The notes under the pieces were generated by a model that worked only from the letters and a program-made list of their open reading frames with translations, ran no database searches and was not told the origin of the DNA. Positions 42,259 through 50,714 of a stretch of DNA of 64,000 bases are shown piece by piece. Position 1 is the stretch's first letter, and every line of letters starts with the position of its first letter. A program made the translations under genes and the position numbers. The stretch is from Bradyrhizobium japonicum USDA 6 (GTDB lineage: Bacteria > Pseudomonadota > Alphaproteobacteria > Rhizobiales > Xanthobacteraceae), in contig NC_017249.1 of the NCBI RefSeq assembly GCF_000284375.1, positions 3,512,001-3,576,000 of the forward strand. The letters are read 5' to 3'.

Positions 42259-43119
42259 GTGAAGGCGAGGGCTTTCAGCTATTTTCGTGCTGCGACGATC
42301 GACCAGGCGCTGGATGCTCATGCCCGCGCCGGCGATGACGCGCGCTTCATTGCCGGGGGCCAGAGTCTCGTGCCGGCGTTGTCGCTGCGGCTCCAGGCGC
42401 CGCGGTTGCTGATCGACATCACCCATATTGACGAGCTGCGCGGCGTCCGGCGCGAAGGCGGTTACTTGCGCATCGGCGCGCTGACGCGCCATTGCGAGAT
42501 GCTGAGTGAGCCGCTGATCGCCGAGTTCGCGCCGTTGCTGCGTGCTGCAGCGCCGTTCGTCGCCCATCCCGCAATCCGCAACCGCGGCACCTTCGGCGGA
42601 AGCATTGCGCTGGCCGATCCCGCCTCCGAGTTCCCGGCGATGACCTTGGCGCTCGATGCCGAGATCGAGATCGCCGGCCCTTCCGGCAGCCGGCGTGTGA
42701 AAGCCGACGACTTCTTCGTCGAGCTGTTCGAGACCGCATTGCAGCCCGGTGAGCTGATCACCGCGATCTACGTTCCGCTGTTCAAGGCCGATCAGCGCTT
42801 TGCGTTCGACGAGCTGGCGCGCCGACGTGGGGACTATGCTCTGGTCGGATGCGGCATGCTTGCGACCTGCACCGGCGATCACATCAACGACATCCGCATT
42901 TCCTTCTTCTCGGTCGGCAATACACCGACTCGGGTGAAAGGTGCTGAGGCAACCCTGATCGGCTCGAACCTGGATCCTGAACGTATCGCCGCCGCGCAAG
43001 CGGCGCTCGAAAGCGATCTCGCGCCGCCCGACAGCGACGAGGTGCCGCCGGCGATGCGGCTGCATCTCGCCCGCGTGCTGCTCGGCCGCCTGCTCGGACG
43101 TCTCGGTGAGGGCGCATGA
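42259..43119 (+). CDS. Molybdenum hydroxylase, FAD-binding medium subunit (CoxM/CutM-like)
   Basis: A 286-residue flavin subunit of a xanthine-dehydrogenase/CO-dehydrogenase-type complex. The FAD motifs are AGGQSLVPALSLRL near residue 31 and the TFGGS(I) motif in IRNRGTFGGSIALADP. It passes electrons from the iron-sulfur subunit to an acceptor. I chose GTG 42259 because GAGGA lies upstream and the conserved F-Y region begins just after. Its stop overlaps the next start by 4 bases. Confidence 0.9.
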   Translation: MKARAFSYFRAATIDQALDAHARAGDDARFIAGGQSLVPALSLRLQAPRLLIDITHIDELRGVRREGGYLRIGALTRHCEMLSEPLIAEFAPLLRAAAPFVAHPAIRNRGTFGGSIALADPASEFPAMTLALDAEIEIAGPSGSRRVKADDFFVELFETALQPGELITAIYVPLFKADQRFAFDELARRRGDYALVGCGMLATCTGDHINDIRISFFSVGNTPTRVKGAEATLIGSNLDPERIAAAQAALESDLAPPDSDEVPPAMRLHLARVLLGRLLGRLGEGA

Positions 43120-43640
43120 GCGGTTTTGACGAAACCCTTCTGGACGACGCGGACGAGACGGTGCGGGTCCGTTTCGTCGTCAATGGCCGCAAGGTCGCCT
43201 GCGAGGTGGCGCCACGCGAGACGCTGGTCGATTGCCTGCGCAACGCGCTCGAACTGACCGGCACGCATGCCGGCTGCGAGATGGGGGCCTGCGGCGCCTG
43301 CCTGGTGCAGCTCGACGGCCGCGCCGTGCATTCCTGCTTGATGTTCGCGGTGCAGGCTGATGGTGCGAAGATCGAGACCATCGAGGGACTCACCGAGAGC
43401 GGCGCTATCGCCGATCTCCAGGCCGAATTCCATCGCCGCAACGCGCTGCAATGCGGCTTCTGCACGCCGGGCATGCTGGTGAATGCCCACGAACTGCTCT
43501 CGCAGGTGGCGCGGCCCAGCCGCGACGAAATCCGCGACGCGCTGTCGGGCAACTATTGCCGCTGCACCGGCTATGAGGCGATCGTCGACGCCATCGACGC
43601 GGTGGCCAAAGCACGCCGCGAAGGCGGGGGCGCGACATGA
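43116..43640 (+). CDS. Molybdenum hydroxylase, [2Fe-2S] small subunit (CoxS/CutS-like)
   Basis: A 174-residue iron-sulfur subunit with two clusters. The plant-ferredoxin-type site is CEMGACGACLVQL plus a later Cys (HSCLMF), and the helical second site is CGFCTPGM and CRCTGY. It carries electrons from the molybdenum centre to FAD. It overlaps both neighbours by 4 bases, so the three subunits are made together. Confidence 0.93.
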   Translation: MSGFDETLLDDADETVRVRFVVNGRKVACEVAPRETLVDCLRNALELTGTHAGCEMGACGACLVQLDGRAVHSCLMFAVQADGAKIETIEGLTESGAIADLQAEFHRRNALQCGFCTPGMLVNAHELLSQVARPSRDEIRDALSGNYCRCTGYEAIVDAIDAVAKARREGGGAT

Positions 43641-46012
43641 CCGCACCGCTGACCTCGCTCGACCGACCGAATTCCTATATCGGCCGCTCCGTGCCGCGCC
43701 CGAACGCCAAGCGGCTGCTCACCGGCCGCGGACGTTATGTCAGCGACCTTCGCCTGCCGCGCATGCTCCATGCCGCCTTCCTGCGCAGTCCGCATGCGCA
43801 CGCGAAGATCGTCGCCATCAATACCGAGCAAGCGCGCGCACTCGAAGGGGTGCATCTCGTTACTACCGGCGAGGATCTCGCAAGGATCTGCATGCCCTGG
43901 ACCGGCACGCTCGACCACTTCAAGGGCATGACGTCGGCTCCGCAATTGCCGTTGCCGCTCGACCGCGTGGTCTGGGCCGGGCAGGCCGTGGTGGCCGTCG
44001 TCGCCGAGAGCCGGGCGATTGCGGAAGATGCGCTGGAGCTGATCGAGATCGACTATGAGGACCTCCCTGTCGTCGTCGATATCGACAGTGCACGAGAGGT
44101 TGGTGGCCCGCTGATCAATCCGGGCACCGCAAATAACACCTGCTTCCGCAGCCAGCTCGACAACGGCACGGTCGATGACGCCTTTGCGCATGCCGCGCAC
44201 GTGGTGGAAGAAGAGTTCTCCTTCGGCCGCCACACCGCGGTGACGCTGGAGCCGCGCGCCATCGTTGCGGACTACGATCCCGCCGCCGGCGCACTCACCG
44301 TGCATCACGCGACGCAGACGCCCTACCAGTTCCAGGATCTCTATTCGCGCCACTACGGCATCCCCGAGGCCCGCGTTCGCGTGATCGCGACCGACATCGG
44401 CGGCTCCTTCGGGATGAAGCTGCATGTCTATCACGAGGACATGGCGGTGGTCGGCCTCTCGATCCTGCTCGGCCGTCCCGTCAAATACGTCGCCGACCGG
44501 ATCGAGTCCTTCGTCTCCGACATCCACGCCCGCGATCATCGCGTCCGCGCCCGCATGGCGCTCGATGCGATGGGCGAGATCCTGGCGATGGACGTGCTGG
44601 ACCTGACCGCGATCGGCGCGTTCTCGACCTATCCGCGCACCAGCGTGGTCGAAGGCAACCAGGTAATCCGCCTGATCGGCGCGCCCTATCGTTTCAAGAA
44701 CTATCGGGCCACACTGGAGGTGATCTTCCAGAACAAGGTGCAGACCAGCCAGTATCGCGCCGTTGGCCATCCCATCGCTTGCGCCGTCACCGAGCGGCTG
44801 GTCGACATGGCCGCGGCGAAGATCGGCCTCGATCCCTTCGACATTCGCGCGCGGAACGTGATCGCTGACGATGCCTATCCGCAGACCTCGCCGACCGGCT
44901 ATCGCTTCGAGGCGCTGTCGCATCAGGCCTGCCTGAAGCGCTTGTACGAGATGATGGGTTATGAGGCGTTGCGCGCCGAGCAGGCCGACTTGCGCAAGCG
45001 CGGCGTCTATCGCGGCATCGGCATTGCGGCCTTCGTCGAGATCACCAATCCCAGCCCAGCTTTTTATGGTGTCGGCGGTGCGCGCATCTCGTCGCAGGAC
45101 GGCGCTATCCTCAGCCTGACGCCGTCGGGCGAGGTCCGTTGCCTGATCTCGGTCACCGAGCAGGGGCAGGGCACCGAGGCGATCATCAGCCAGATCGTGG
45201 CCGATCAGCTCGGCCTCGCGCAGGAGCATGTCAAGGTCATTATGGGAGATACCGAGGTGACGCCGCATGGCGGCGCGACCTGGGCCTGCCGTGGCGCCGG
45301 CATCGGCGGCGAGACCGCGCTGCAGGCCACGCGCGTGCTCAAGCGCAATATTCTGGAGATTGCCGCGCTCATTCTTCAGGAGCAGCCCTCGGCACTCGAC
45401 ATCATCGATGGCGAGGTCGTCGACGCCGTGACCCGGAACCAACGGTTGCCGATCTCCGAGATCGCCCGGATCGCCTACTTCCGCTCCGACACTTTGCCGC
45501 CCGGCACACAGGCGCAGCTCACCGTTAGTCATCACTTCGCCCCGCAGGGCTATCCGTTCGCCTTCACCAACGGCATCCAGGGCTGTTCGCTGGAGGTCGA
45601 TGTCGAGACCGGCTTCATCAAGGTGCTGAAGCACTTCATCGTCGAGGATTGCGGGCGCGTCATCAATCCGATGCTGGTGGACGAGCAGCTTCGCGGCGGC
45701 ATCGTCCAGGGGCTCGGCGCGGCGCTGTTCGAGGAATGCCGCTACAGCGAGACAGGTCAGCTCATAAACGGCTCGCTCGCCGACTACCTCGTTCCGATGC
45801 CGATGGAGATGCCCGACATCGTCATCGGCCACGTCGAGACGCCGACCGCCGACACCGTGCTCGGAGCCAAGGGGGTTGGCGAGGCCGGCACGGCGGCGGC
45901 ATCCGCCTGCGTTCTCAACGCCGTCAACGACGCGCTCACGCCGTTCGGCGCGACGATCAATTCGATCCCGATCACGCCCATAAAAATCCTGAAAGCCCTG
46001 AAACGTTTCTAG
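43637..46012 (+). CDS. Molybdenum hydroxylase, large catalytic subunit (CoxL/CutL-like)
   Basis: A 791-residue molybdopterin-cytosine-dinucleotide subunit. It has the N-terminal ab hammerhead domain (RRLLTGRGRYVSDLRLP-like, residues about 20-140) and cofactor loops GGSFGMK, VTEQGQGTE and CRGAGIGGET. The catalytic Glu is in KGVGEAG near residue 746. The active-site loop around residue 370 reads TSQYRAVG, not AYXCSFR of true CO dehydrogenase or AYRGAGR of form II, so it is not a CO dehydrogenase. It should hydroxylate an aromatic heterocycle or aldehyde whose identity is unknown. The linked ABC importer suggests the substrate is taken up from outside. Confidence 0.9.
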   Translation: MTAPLTSLDRPNSYIGRSVPRPNAKRLLTGRGRYVSDLRLPRMLHAAFLRSPHAHAKIVAINTEQARALEGVHLVTTGEDLARICMPWTGTLDHFKGMTSAPQLPLPLDRVVWAGQAVVAVVAESRAIAEDALELIEIDYEDLPVVVDIDSAREVGGPLINPGTANNTCFRSQLDNGTVDDAFAHAAHVVEEEFSFGRHTAVTLEPRAIVADYDPAAGALTVHHATQTPYQFQDLYSRHYGIPEARVRVIATDIGGSFGMKLHVYHEDMAVVGLSILLGRPVKYVADRIESFVSDIHARDHRVRARMALDAMGEILAMDVLDLTAIGAFSTYPRTSVVEGNQVIRLIGAPYRFKNYRATLEVIFQNKVQTSQYRAVGHPIACAVTERLVDMAAAKIGLDPFDIRARNVIADDAYPQTSPTGYRFEALSHQACLKRLYEMMGYEALRAEQADLRKRGVYRGIGIAAFVEITNPSPAFYGVGGARISSQDGAILSLTPSGEVRCLISVTEQGQGTEAIISQIVADQLGLAQEHVKVIMGDTEVTPHGGATWACRGAGIGGETALQATRVLKRNILEIAALILQEQPSALDIIDGEVVDAVTRNQRLPISEIARIAYFRSDTLPPGTQAQLTVSHHFAPQGYPFAFTNGIQGCSLEVDVETGFIKVLKHFIVEDCGRVINPMLVDEQLRGGIVQGLGAALFEECRYSETGQLINGSLADYLVPMPMEMPDIVIGHVETPTADTVLGAKGVGEAGTAAASACVLNAVNDALTPFGATINSIPITPIKILKALKRF

Positions 46013-46035
46013 AAAAAAGACAGTTGGAGGAAATC

Positions 46036-47277
46036 ATGCCCAAATCCGGTTCGACCTCGACAATATCCCGCCGCACTGCGCTCGCCGGCCTCTCCGCCGG
46101 CACTGCGCTGCTCGCCATGCCGCGTCTCGGCCGCGCCGCGGACGAGACCATTCGCATCGGCTTCCCGACGCCGCTGACCGGACCGTTCGCCGCTGAGGCG
46201 CGCGATCAGGTCAAATGCGCCGAGCTCGCCGTCAAGCTCGTCAACGACAAGGGCGGCATCGGCGGCCGCAAGGTCGAGCTCCTGGTGCGTGACGACAAGC
46301 TCAATGCCGGTGAGGCCGCGACCCGGACGCTGGAGCTGATCGAGAAGGACAAGGTCCACGCCGTGGTCGGTGCGCTCTCCAGCGCCGTGCAACTCGCCGT
46401 CAACGAGGTCACCCGCGCCCGCGGTGTGATCTACGTGTCGATCAGCCAGTCCGACACGATCAACGAGGCCAAGGATTTCAGCAAATACACCTTCCATGAG
46501 GCGCTGAACCCGCACATGACGACCGCTGCCGTGGCGCGGCAGACCCTGAAGAAGGGCATGAAGGTCGCCCATCTCGTGGCCGACTATGCGTATGGCCATG
46601 AGATGCTGCGCGGCTTCAAGCGCGCGCAGGCAGCGATCGGCGCGGACAATGTCGGCGAGATCCTGCATCCGTTCGGAGCGGCCGACTATTCCACCTTCAT
46701 GCCGCGCCTGATGTCGATGCGGCCGGATGTGCTCTGCATCTCCAATTTCGGCCGCGACCAGGCCAACGCGATCAAGCAGGCGGTGGATTTCGGCGTCAAG
46801 CAGCAGATGAAGATCGTGGTGCCCGTCATCCTGCACAACCAGCGCCTCGCGGTCGGCCCCGACGTGTTCGAGGGCGTGGTCGGCGGCGCCAACTATTATT
46901 GGGGGCTGGAACCGCAGAGCAAATCGGCGGCCAGCTTCAACGCGGCGTTCAAGGCTGCCAATGGCGGTGCGATCCCGACCGACTACGGCGCCTACGGCTA
47001 TTCCGGCGTCGGTTCGCTGCTGGCGGCCATGCAGGCCGCCGGAGGCACCGACACCGACAAGGTCATCGATGCCCTCGAGAAGCTGCAATATGACCTGACC
47101 AAGGGCCCGCAGCACTACCGCAAATGCGACCACCAGTCGGTGCAGTCGGTGCTGGTGCTGGAGTCCAAGAAGAAGTCCGCGATGGCGAACGACAACGATT
47201 TGTTCGCCATTCTCGCCAACGATACCGGCTCCGACGATATGCTGCGCAGCTGCAGCGAGCTCGGCCACGCGACCTAA
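46036..47277 (+). CDS. Branched-chain-amino-acid-type ABC binding protein
   Basis: A 413-residue periplasmic receptor of the LivJ/Leu-Ile-Val-binding type I fold. The signal has twin Arg (SRRTALAGLSAG), with cleavage near GRAADETIRIG. The first lobe has FPTPLTGPFAAEARDQVKCAELAV and the hinge side has VVGALSSAVQLAV. It presents the ligand to the LivH/LivM permease. In this operon the ligand is probably the substrate of the molybdenum hydroxylase, not an amino acid. GGAGG lies upstream of ATG 46036, 23 bp after the large subunit. Confidence 0.9.
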   Translation: MPKSGSTSTISRRTALAGLSAGTALLAMPRLGRAADETIRIGFPTPLTGPFAAEARDQVKCAELAVKLVNDKGGIGGRKVELLVRDDKLNAGEAATRTLELIEKDKVHAVVGALSSAVQLAVNEVTRARGVIYVSISQSDTINEAKDFSKYTFHEALNPHMTTAAVARQTLKKGMKVAHLVADYAYGHEMLRGFKRAQAAIGADNVGEILHPFGAADYSTFMPRLMSMRPDVLCISNFGRDQANAIKQAVDFGVKQQMKIVVPVILHNQRLAVGPDVFEGVVGGANYYWGLEPQSKSAASFNAAFKAANGGAIPTDYGAYGYSGVGSLLAAMQAAGGTDTDKVIDALEKLQYDLTKGPQHYRKCDHQSVQSVLVLESKKKSAMANDNDLFAILANDTGSDDMLRSCSELGHAT

Positions 47278-47287
47278 GCCATAGCAG

Positions 47288-48163
47288 ATGGACCTGTCGC
47301 TGATCATCATGCAGCTTCTTTCCGGGATCGCCCTTGGGGCGGTCCTGGTGATCACTGCGCTTGGACTGACGATCGTGTTCGGCATGCTCGGGGTGGTCAA
47401 TTTCGCCCATGGCGCGCTGTTCATGATCGGGGCCTATGCGGGGCTGTATCTGGCATCGCTCACCGGCAGTTTCTGGTGGGGATTGCTGCTAGCTCCCATC
47501 TTGATCGGCGCCTTCGGCATGCTGATCGAGCTCGTCCTGATCCGCAGGCTCTATGGACGCTCGATCGACGATCCGCTGCTGCTCACCTTCGGCCTCAGCT
47601 ACATCCTGGTCGAGGGCGTGCGCATCGTGTTCGGTAGCGACGGCATTCCGTTTCCGACCCCGCCGCAGCTCGTCGGCGTGCTCGATCTCGGCATCGGCTT
47701 CTTCCCGCGCTATCGCCTGTTCGTCATCGCGCTGGTGGCGGTGGTGCTGCTGGCGCTCTGGCTGACGCTGGAGAAGACCCGCATCGGCCTCATTGTGCGC
47801 GCGGGCGCCCGCGATCCCACCATCATGCAGGTGCTCGGCGTCGATATCGGCCGGGTCTGGCTCGCGATTTTTGGCCTTGGCGTCGGACTTGCCGCGCTGG
47901 GCGGTGTGCTCGCGGGTCCGATGCGTAGCGTCAATCCGGAGATGGGCTCGCTGGTACTGGCGGAGGCCTTCGTGGTGACCGTGATCGGCGGGCTCGGCTC
48001 GATCGTCGGCGCGGTCGTCGCCGGCCTCATGGTCGGCATCTGCATCAGCCTGGTGGCGCTGTTTGCGCCTGAAATGGCGACCATCGTCATGTTCGCGCTG
48101 ATGGCTATTGTGCTGCTGATCCGCCCGCAAGGCCTGTTCGGCGTGAGAGGGAGGACCGCGTGA
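47288..48163 (+). CDS. LivH-type ABC permease
   Basis: A 291-residue inner-membrane permease with about eight hydrophobic segments. Family signatures are VFGMLGVVNFAHGALFMIGAY near the N-terminus and VTVIGGLGSIVGAVVAGLMVG, which includes the ATPase-contact region. It pairs with the LivM-type protein that follows, whose GTG start overlaps its stop by 4 bases. Confidence 0.92.
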   Translation: MDLSLIIMQLLSGIALGAVLVITALGLTIVFGMLGVVNFAHGALFMIGAYAGLYLASLTGSFWWGLLLAPILIGAFGMLIELVLIRRLYGRSIDDPLLLTFGLSYILVEGVRIVFGSDGIPFPTPPQLVGVLDLGIGFFPRYRLFVIALVAVVLLALWLTLEKTRIGLIVRAGARDPTIMQVLGVDIGRVWLAIFGLGVGLAALGGVLAGPMRSVNPEMGSLVLAEAFVVTVIGGLGSIVGAVVAGLMVGICISLVALFAPEMATIVMFALMAIVLLIRPQGLFGVRGRTA

Positions 48164-49158
48164 CGTCACCATCGAGCGGCGAAGCGGTCGCCAAGCCCAC
48201 GTCCAGCGGGCTCGGCTGGATTCTCGAGCAGCGCGTGCTGCTGTCGATCGCGGTGCTGGCCGTGCTGCCATGGCTGCTGCCGTCCCAGGCGCTGGCCGTC
48301 AACGTCCTGATCTACGGCGTCGTGGTGATGGGGTACAATCTGCTGTTCGGCTACACCGGGCTGCTATCGTTCGGGCAGGCGGCGTTCTTCGGCGCGGGCG
48401 CCTACTTCACCGGCATCGCGATCGGCCGCTACGGTGTGCCCTGGTTCGCTGCGGTGCCGATCGCCGTCCTCCTGAGCACCGGCCTTGCCGCAGCAATCGG
48501 CATCGTCTCTACGCGCACCCGCGGCATCTATTTTTCCATGGTGACGCTGGCGCTGGCCCAGCTCGTCTACTACGTCGCGCTGCAGGCCTCGTCCTTCACG
48601 GGCGGCGAGAACGGCCTGCGCGGCTTCACCGTCGACCGCATCAGCCTGTTCGGCTTCTCCGTCAATTTCCTCGACCCCGTTAACAAATATTACGTGCTGA
48701 CGGCCTTCGCGGCGCTCGCGATGTGGTTCCAGTCGCGGATCCTGAACTCGCCGTTCGGCGCCGTCATCGAGGCCATCCGCGAAAACGAGCAGCGGGCGCG
48801 GGCGTGCGGCTATGACGTCGAGCGCAGCAAGCTGATCGTGTTCATGCTGTCGGGCGCGATCTCCTCGCTTGGCGGCTGCATGCTGGCGCTGCACCTGTCG
48901 ATCGTGCCGCTCGACCTTTTGCACTACCAGACATCGGGCATGATCGTGATGATGGTGCTGCTCGGCGGCGCGCGCAGCTTCTTCGGGCCCTTCGTCGGGG
49001 CTGCGAGCTTCCTGATCCTGGAGGATGTCATCTCGCTTTGGACGCCGCATTGGCAGATTTTCGTCGGCGCGATCTTCGTGCTGTTCGTGCTGTTCCTGCC
49101 CAAGGGGATCTGGGGAACGCTGCTCGACACGCTCGGCATCGGAAAGGCGCGGCCATGA
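48160..49158 (+). CDS. LivM-type ABC permease
   Basis: A 332-residue second permease with about nine membrane segments and the motif YNLLFGYTGLLSFGQAAFFGAGAY. The coupling region contains AIRENEQRARACGYDVERSKL. It starts at GTG 48160 inside the livH-type stop and ends over the ATG of the next gene, so translation is coupled. Confidence 0.92.
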   Translation: MTSPSSGEAVAKPTSSGLGWILEQRVLLSIAVLAVLPWLLPSQALAVNVLIYGVVVMGYNLLFGYTGLLSFGQAAFFGAGAYFTGIAIGRYGVPWFAAVPIAVLLSTGLAAAIGIVSTRTRGIYFSMVTLALAQLVYYVALQASSFTGGENGLRGFTVDRISLFGFSVNFLDPVNKYYVLTAFAALAMWFQSRILNSPFGAVIEAIRENEQRARACGYDVERSKLIVFMLSGAISSLGGCMLALHLSIVPLDLLHYQTSGMIVMMVLLGGARSFFGPFVGAASFLILEDVISLWTPHWQIFVGAIFVLFVLFLPKGIWGTLLDTLGIGKARP

Positions 49159-49910
49159 GCGGCGAACTGCTTCGCGTCGAGGGGGTCGGCAAGCGTTTCG
49201 GCGGCTTCGTTGCGCTCGAAGACATTACCGTATCCTTTGCGGCGGGACAGCTCACCTCGATCATCGGGCCGAACGGCGCCGGCAAGAGCACCTTCTTCAA
49301 CATCCTCTCCGGCGCGCTACCCCCGACGTCGGGCACGCTGCACTTCAGGGGACGCGAGCTGAACGGTCTGCCGCAACACCGCTTCGTGCACCAGGGCATC
49401 TCGCGCTCCTACCAGATCACGAACATCTTTCCGGACTTGTCCGTGCACGAGAATGTGCGCGTGGCGGCGCAGGCGCTGACCGTGAGCTACGACATCTGGC
49501 GCAACCGCGCCCGGCTGACGGAGCTGAACGTGCGCGCCGACGCGGCGCTTGAGGCGGTCGGACTGCTCGGCAAGCGCGCTGAATTGGCAAAATTCCTCTC
49601 GCACGGCCAGCAGCGCGCGCTGGAGATCGCGATCGCGCTGGTCTCCGAGCCCGAACTGCTCCTGCTCGACGAGCCCACCGCCGGCATGGGGCCGGAAGAG
49701 ACCAAGGACATGGTGGCGCTGCTCGAACGGCTCGCGGAGAAGCGCACGGTGCTGCTGGTCGAGCACAAGATGAAGATGGTGCTCGGCCTGTCCAAGCGTG
49801 TCGTGGTGCTGCATCACGGCCGTCTGCTGGCGGACGGCCCGCCCGACGAGATCAGGAGCAACCCGGAAGTCCGGCGGGTTTACCTCGGACAGAGTGAAGG
49901 CTATGGCTGA
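49155..49910 (+). CDS. LivG-type ABC ATPase
   Basis: A 251-residue ATPase with Walker A GPNGAGKST, signature LSHGQQRALEIAIAL, Walker B LLLLDEPTAGMG and H-loop LLVEHKMKMV. LSHGQ replaces the usual LSGGQ, which is normal for LivG. I chose ATG 49155, overlapping the permease stop. It shares 8 bases with the start of the second ATPase. Confidence 0.93.
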   Translation: MSGELLRVEGVGKRFGGFVALEDITVSFAAGQLTSIIGPNGAGKSTFFNILSGALPPTSGTLHFRGRELNGLPQHRFVHQGISRSYQITNIFPDLSVHENVRVAAQALTVSYDIWRNRARLTELNVRADAALEAVGLLGKRAELAKFLSHGQQRALEIAIALVSEPELLLLDEPTAGMGPEETKDMVALLERLAEKRTVLLVEHKMKMVLGLSKRVVVLHHGRLLADGPPDEIRSNPEVRRVYLGQSEGYG

Positions 49911-50622
49911 GACCGCGCTGCTCGAAATCGATGATCTCCACGCCTGGTATGGCGCAAGCCATATCCTGCACGGCATCTCCCTGCACGTGAAGGAGGGCGA
50001 GGTGGTCGCTCTCGTGGGTCGCAACGGCGCCGGCAAGACCACCACGCTGCGGGCGATGATGGGTCTGATGCCGAAGGCGACCGGCCGCGTGCGCTTTGCG
50101 GGCAAGGAACTGCTGCCGCTCCGCGCTCATCAGCGCTTCCATCTCGGTTTGGCCTATGTGCCGGAGGACCGCCGCATCGTTCCCGGGCTCTCCGTGCGCG
50201 AGAACTTGCGGCTCGGCCTGGTCGCGGCCGGAAGCGAGATCGAGGAGCGCGCCGCGATCGACGAGATCGCCGAAACCTTTCCGCGCCTGAAGGAACGCCT
50301 CGATCAGGAGGGCGTCACGCTTTCGGGCGGCGAGCAACAGATGCTCGCGATCGCCCGCGCGCTGATCGCAAAGCCCAAGATGATCCTGCTCGACGAGCCC
50401 TCGGAAGGCATCATGCCCGTCCTGGTCGAGGAGATGGGCGTGCTGTTCCGCCGCCTGCGCGACGAGGGCAAGACACTGCTGCTGGTCGAGCAGAACGTCG
50501 AATGGGCCCTGCGGCTGGCCGACCGCGCGGTGATCATCGACCAGGGCGAGGTCGTGCATCAAAGCAGCGCCGCGGCACTGCTGGCGGACAAGGACATCCA
50601 GGAGCGCTACTGCGCGGTGTGA
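49903..50622 (+). CDS. LivF-type ABC ATPase
   Basis: A 239-residue ATPase with Walker A GRNGAGKTT, Q-loop/LivF region YVPEDRRIVPGLSVRENL, signature LSGGEQQMLAIARAL, Walker B ILLDEPSEGI and H-loop LVEQNVEW. Last gene of the operon that begins at 42259. The 92-bp gap to the convergent GGDEF-EAL gene has no clear terminator. Confidence 0.93.
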   Translation: MAETALLEIDDLHAWYGASHILHGISLHVKEGEVVALVGRNGAGKTTTLRAMMGLMPKATGRVRFAGKELLPLRAHQRFHLGLAYVPEDRRIVPGLSVRENLRLGLVAAGSEIEERAAIDEIAETFPRLKERLDQEGVTLSGGEQQMLAIARALIAKPKMILLDEPSEGIMPVLVEEMGVLFRRLRDEGKTLLLVEQNVEWALRLADRAVIIDQGEVVHQSSAAALLADKDIQERYCAV

Positions 50623-50714
50623 CGGCTGCGGGGGCGTTTCGACGCATGTGAAGCGGACGATTGACAGGCAGCAGTTTAATTTATCAGCGCTACGCGTGCG
50701 GAGAGATATGGCCT

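Noticed and set aside
43571..45832. A 753-codon open frame on the minus strand opposite the molybdenum hydroxylase genes
   Set aside because: It is a shadow of high-GC coding sequence: the plus-strand genes have clear domains, and the antisense translation has no motif and a biased composition.
43637..46012. Calling the hydroxylase a carbon monoxide dehydrogenase
   Set aside because: The active-site loop lacks the Cys of AYXCSFR, so only the general molybdenum hydroxylase family is supported.
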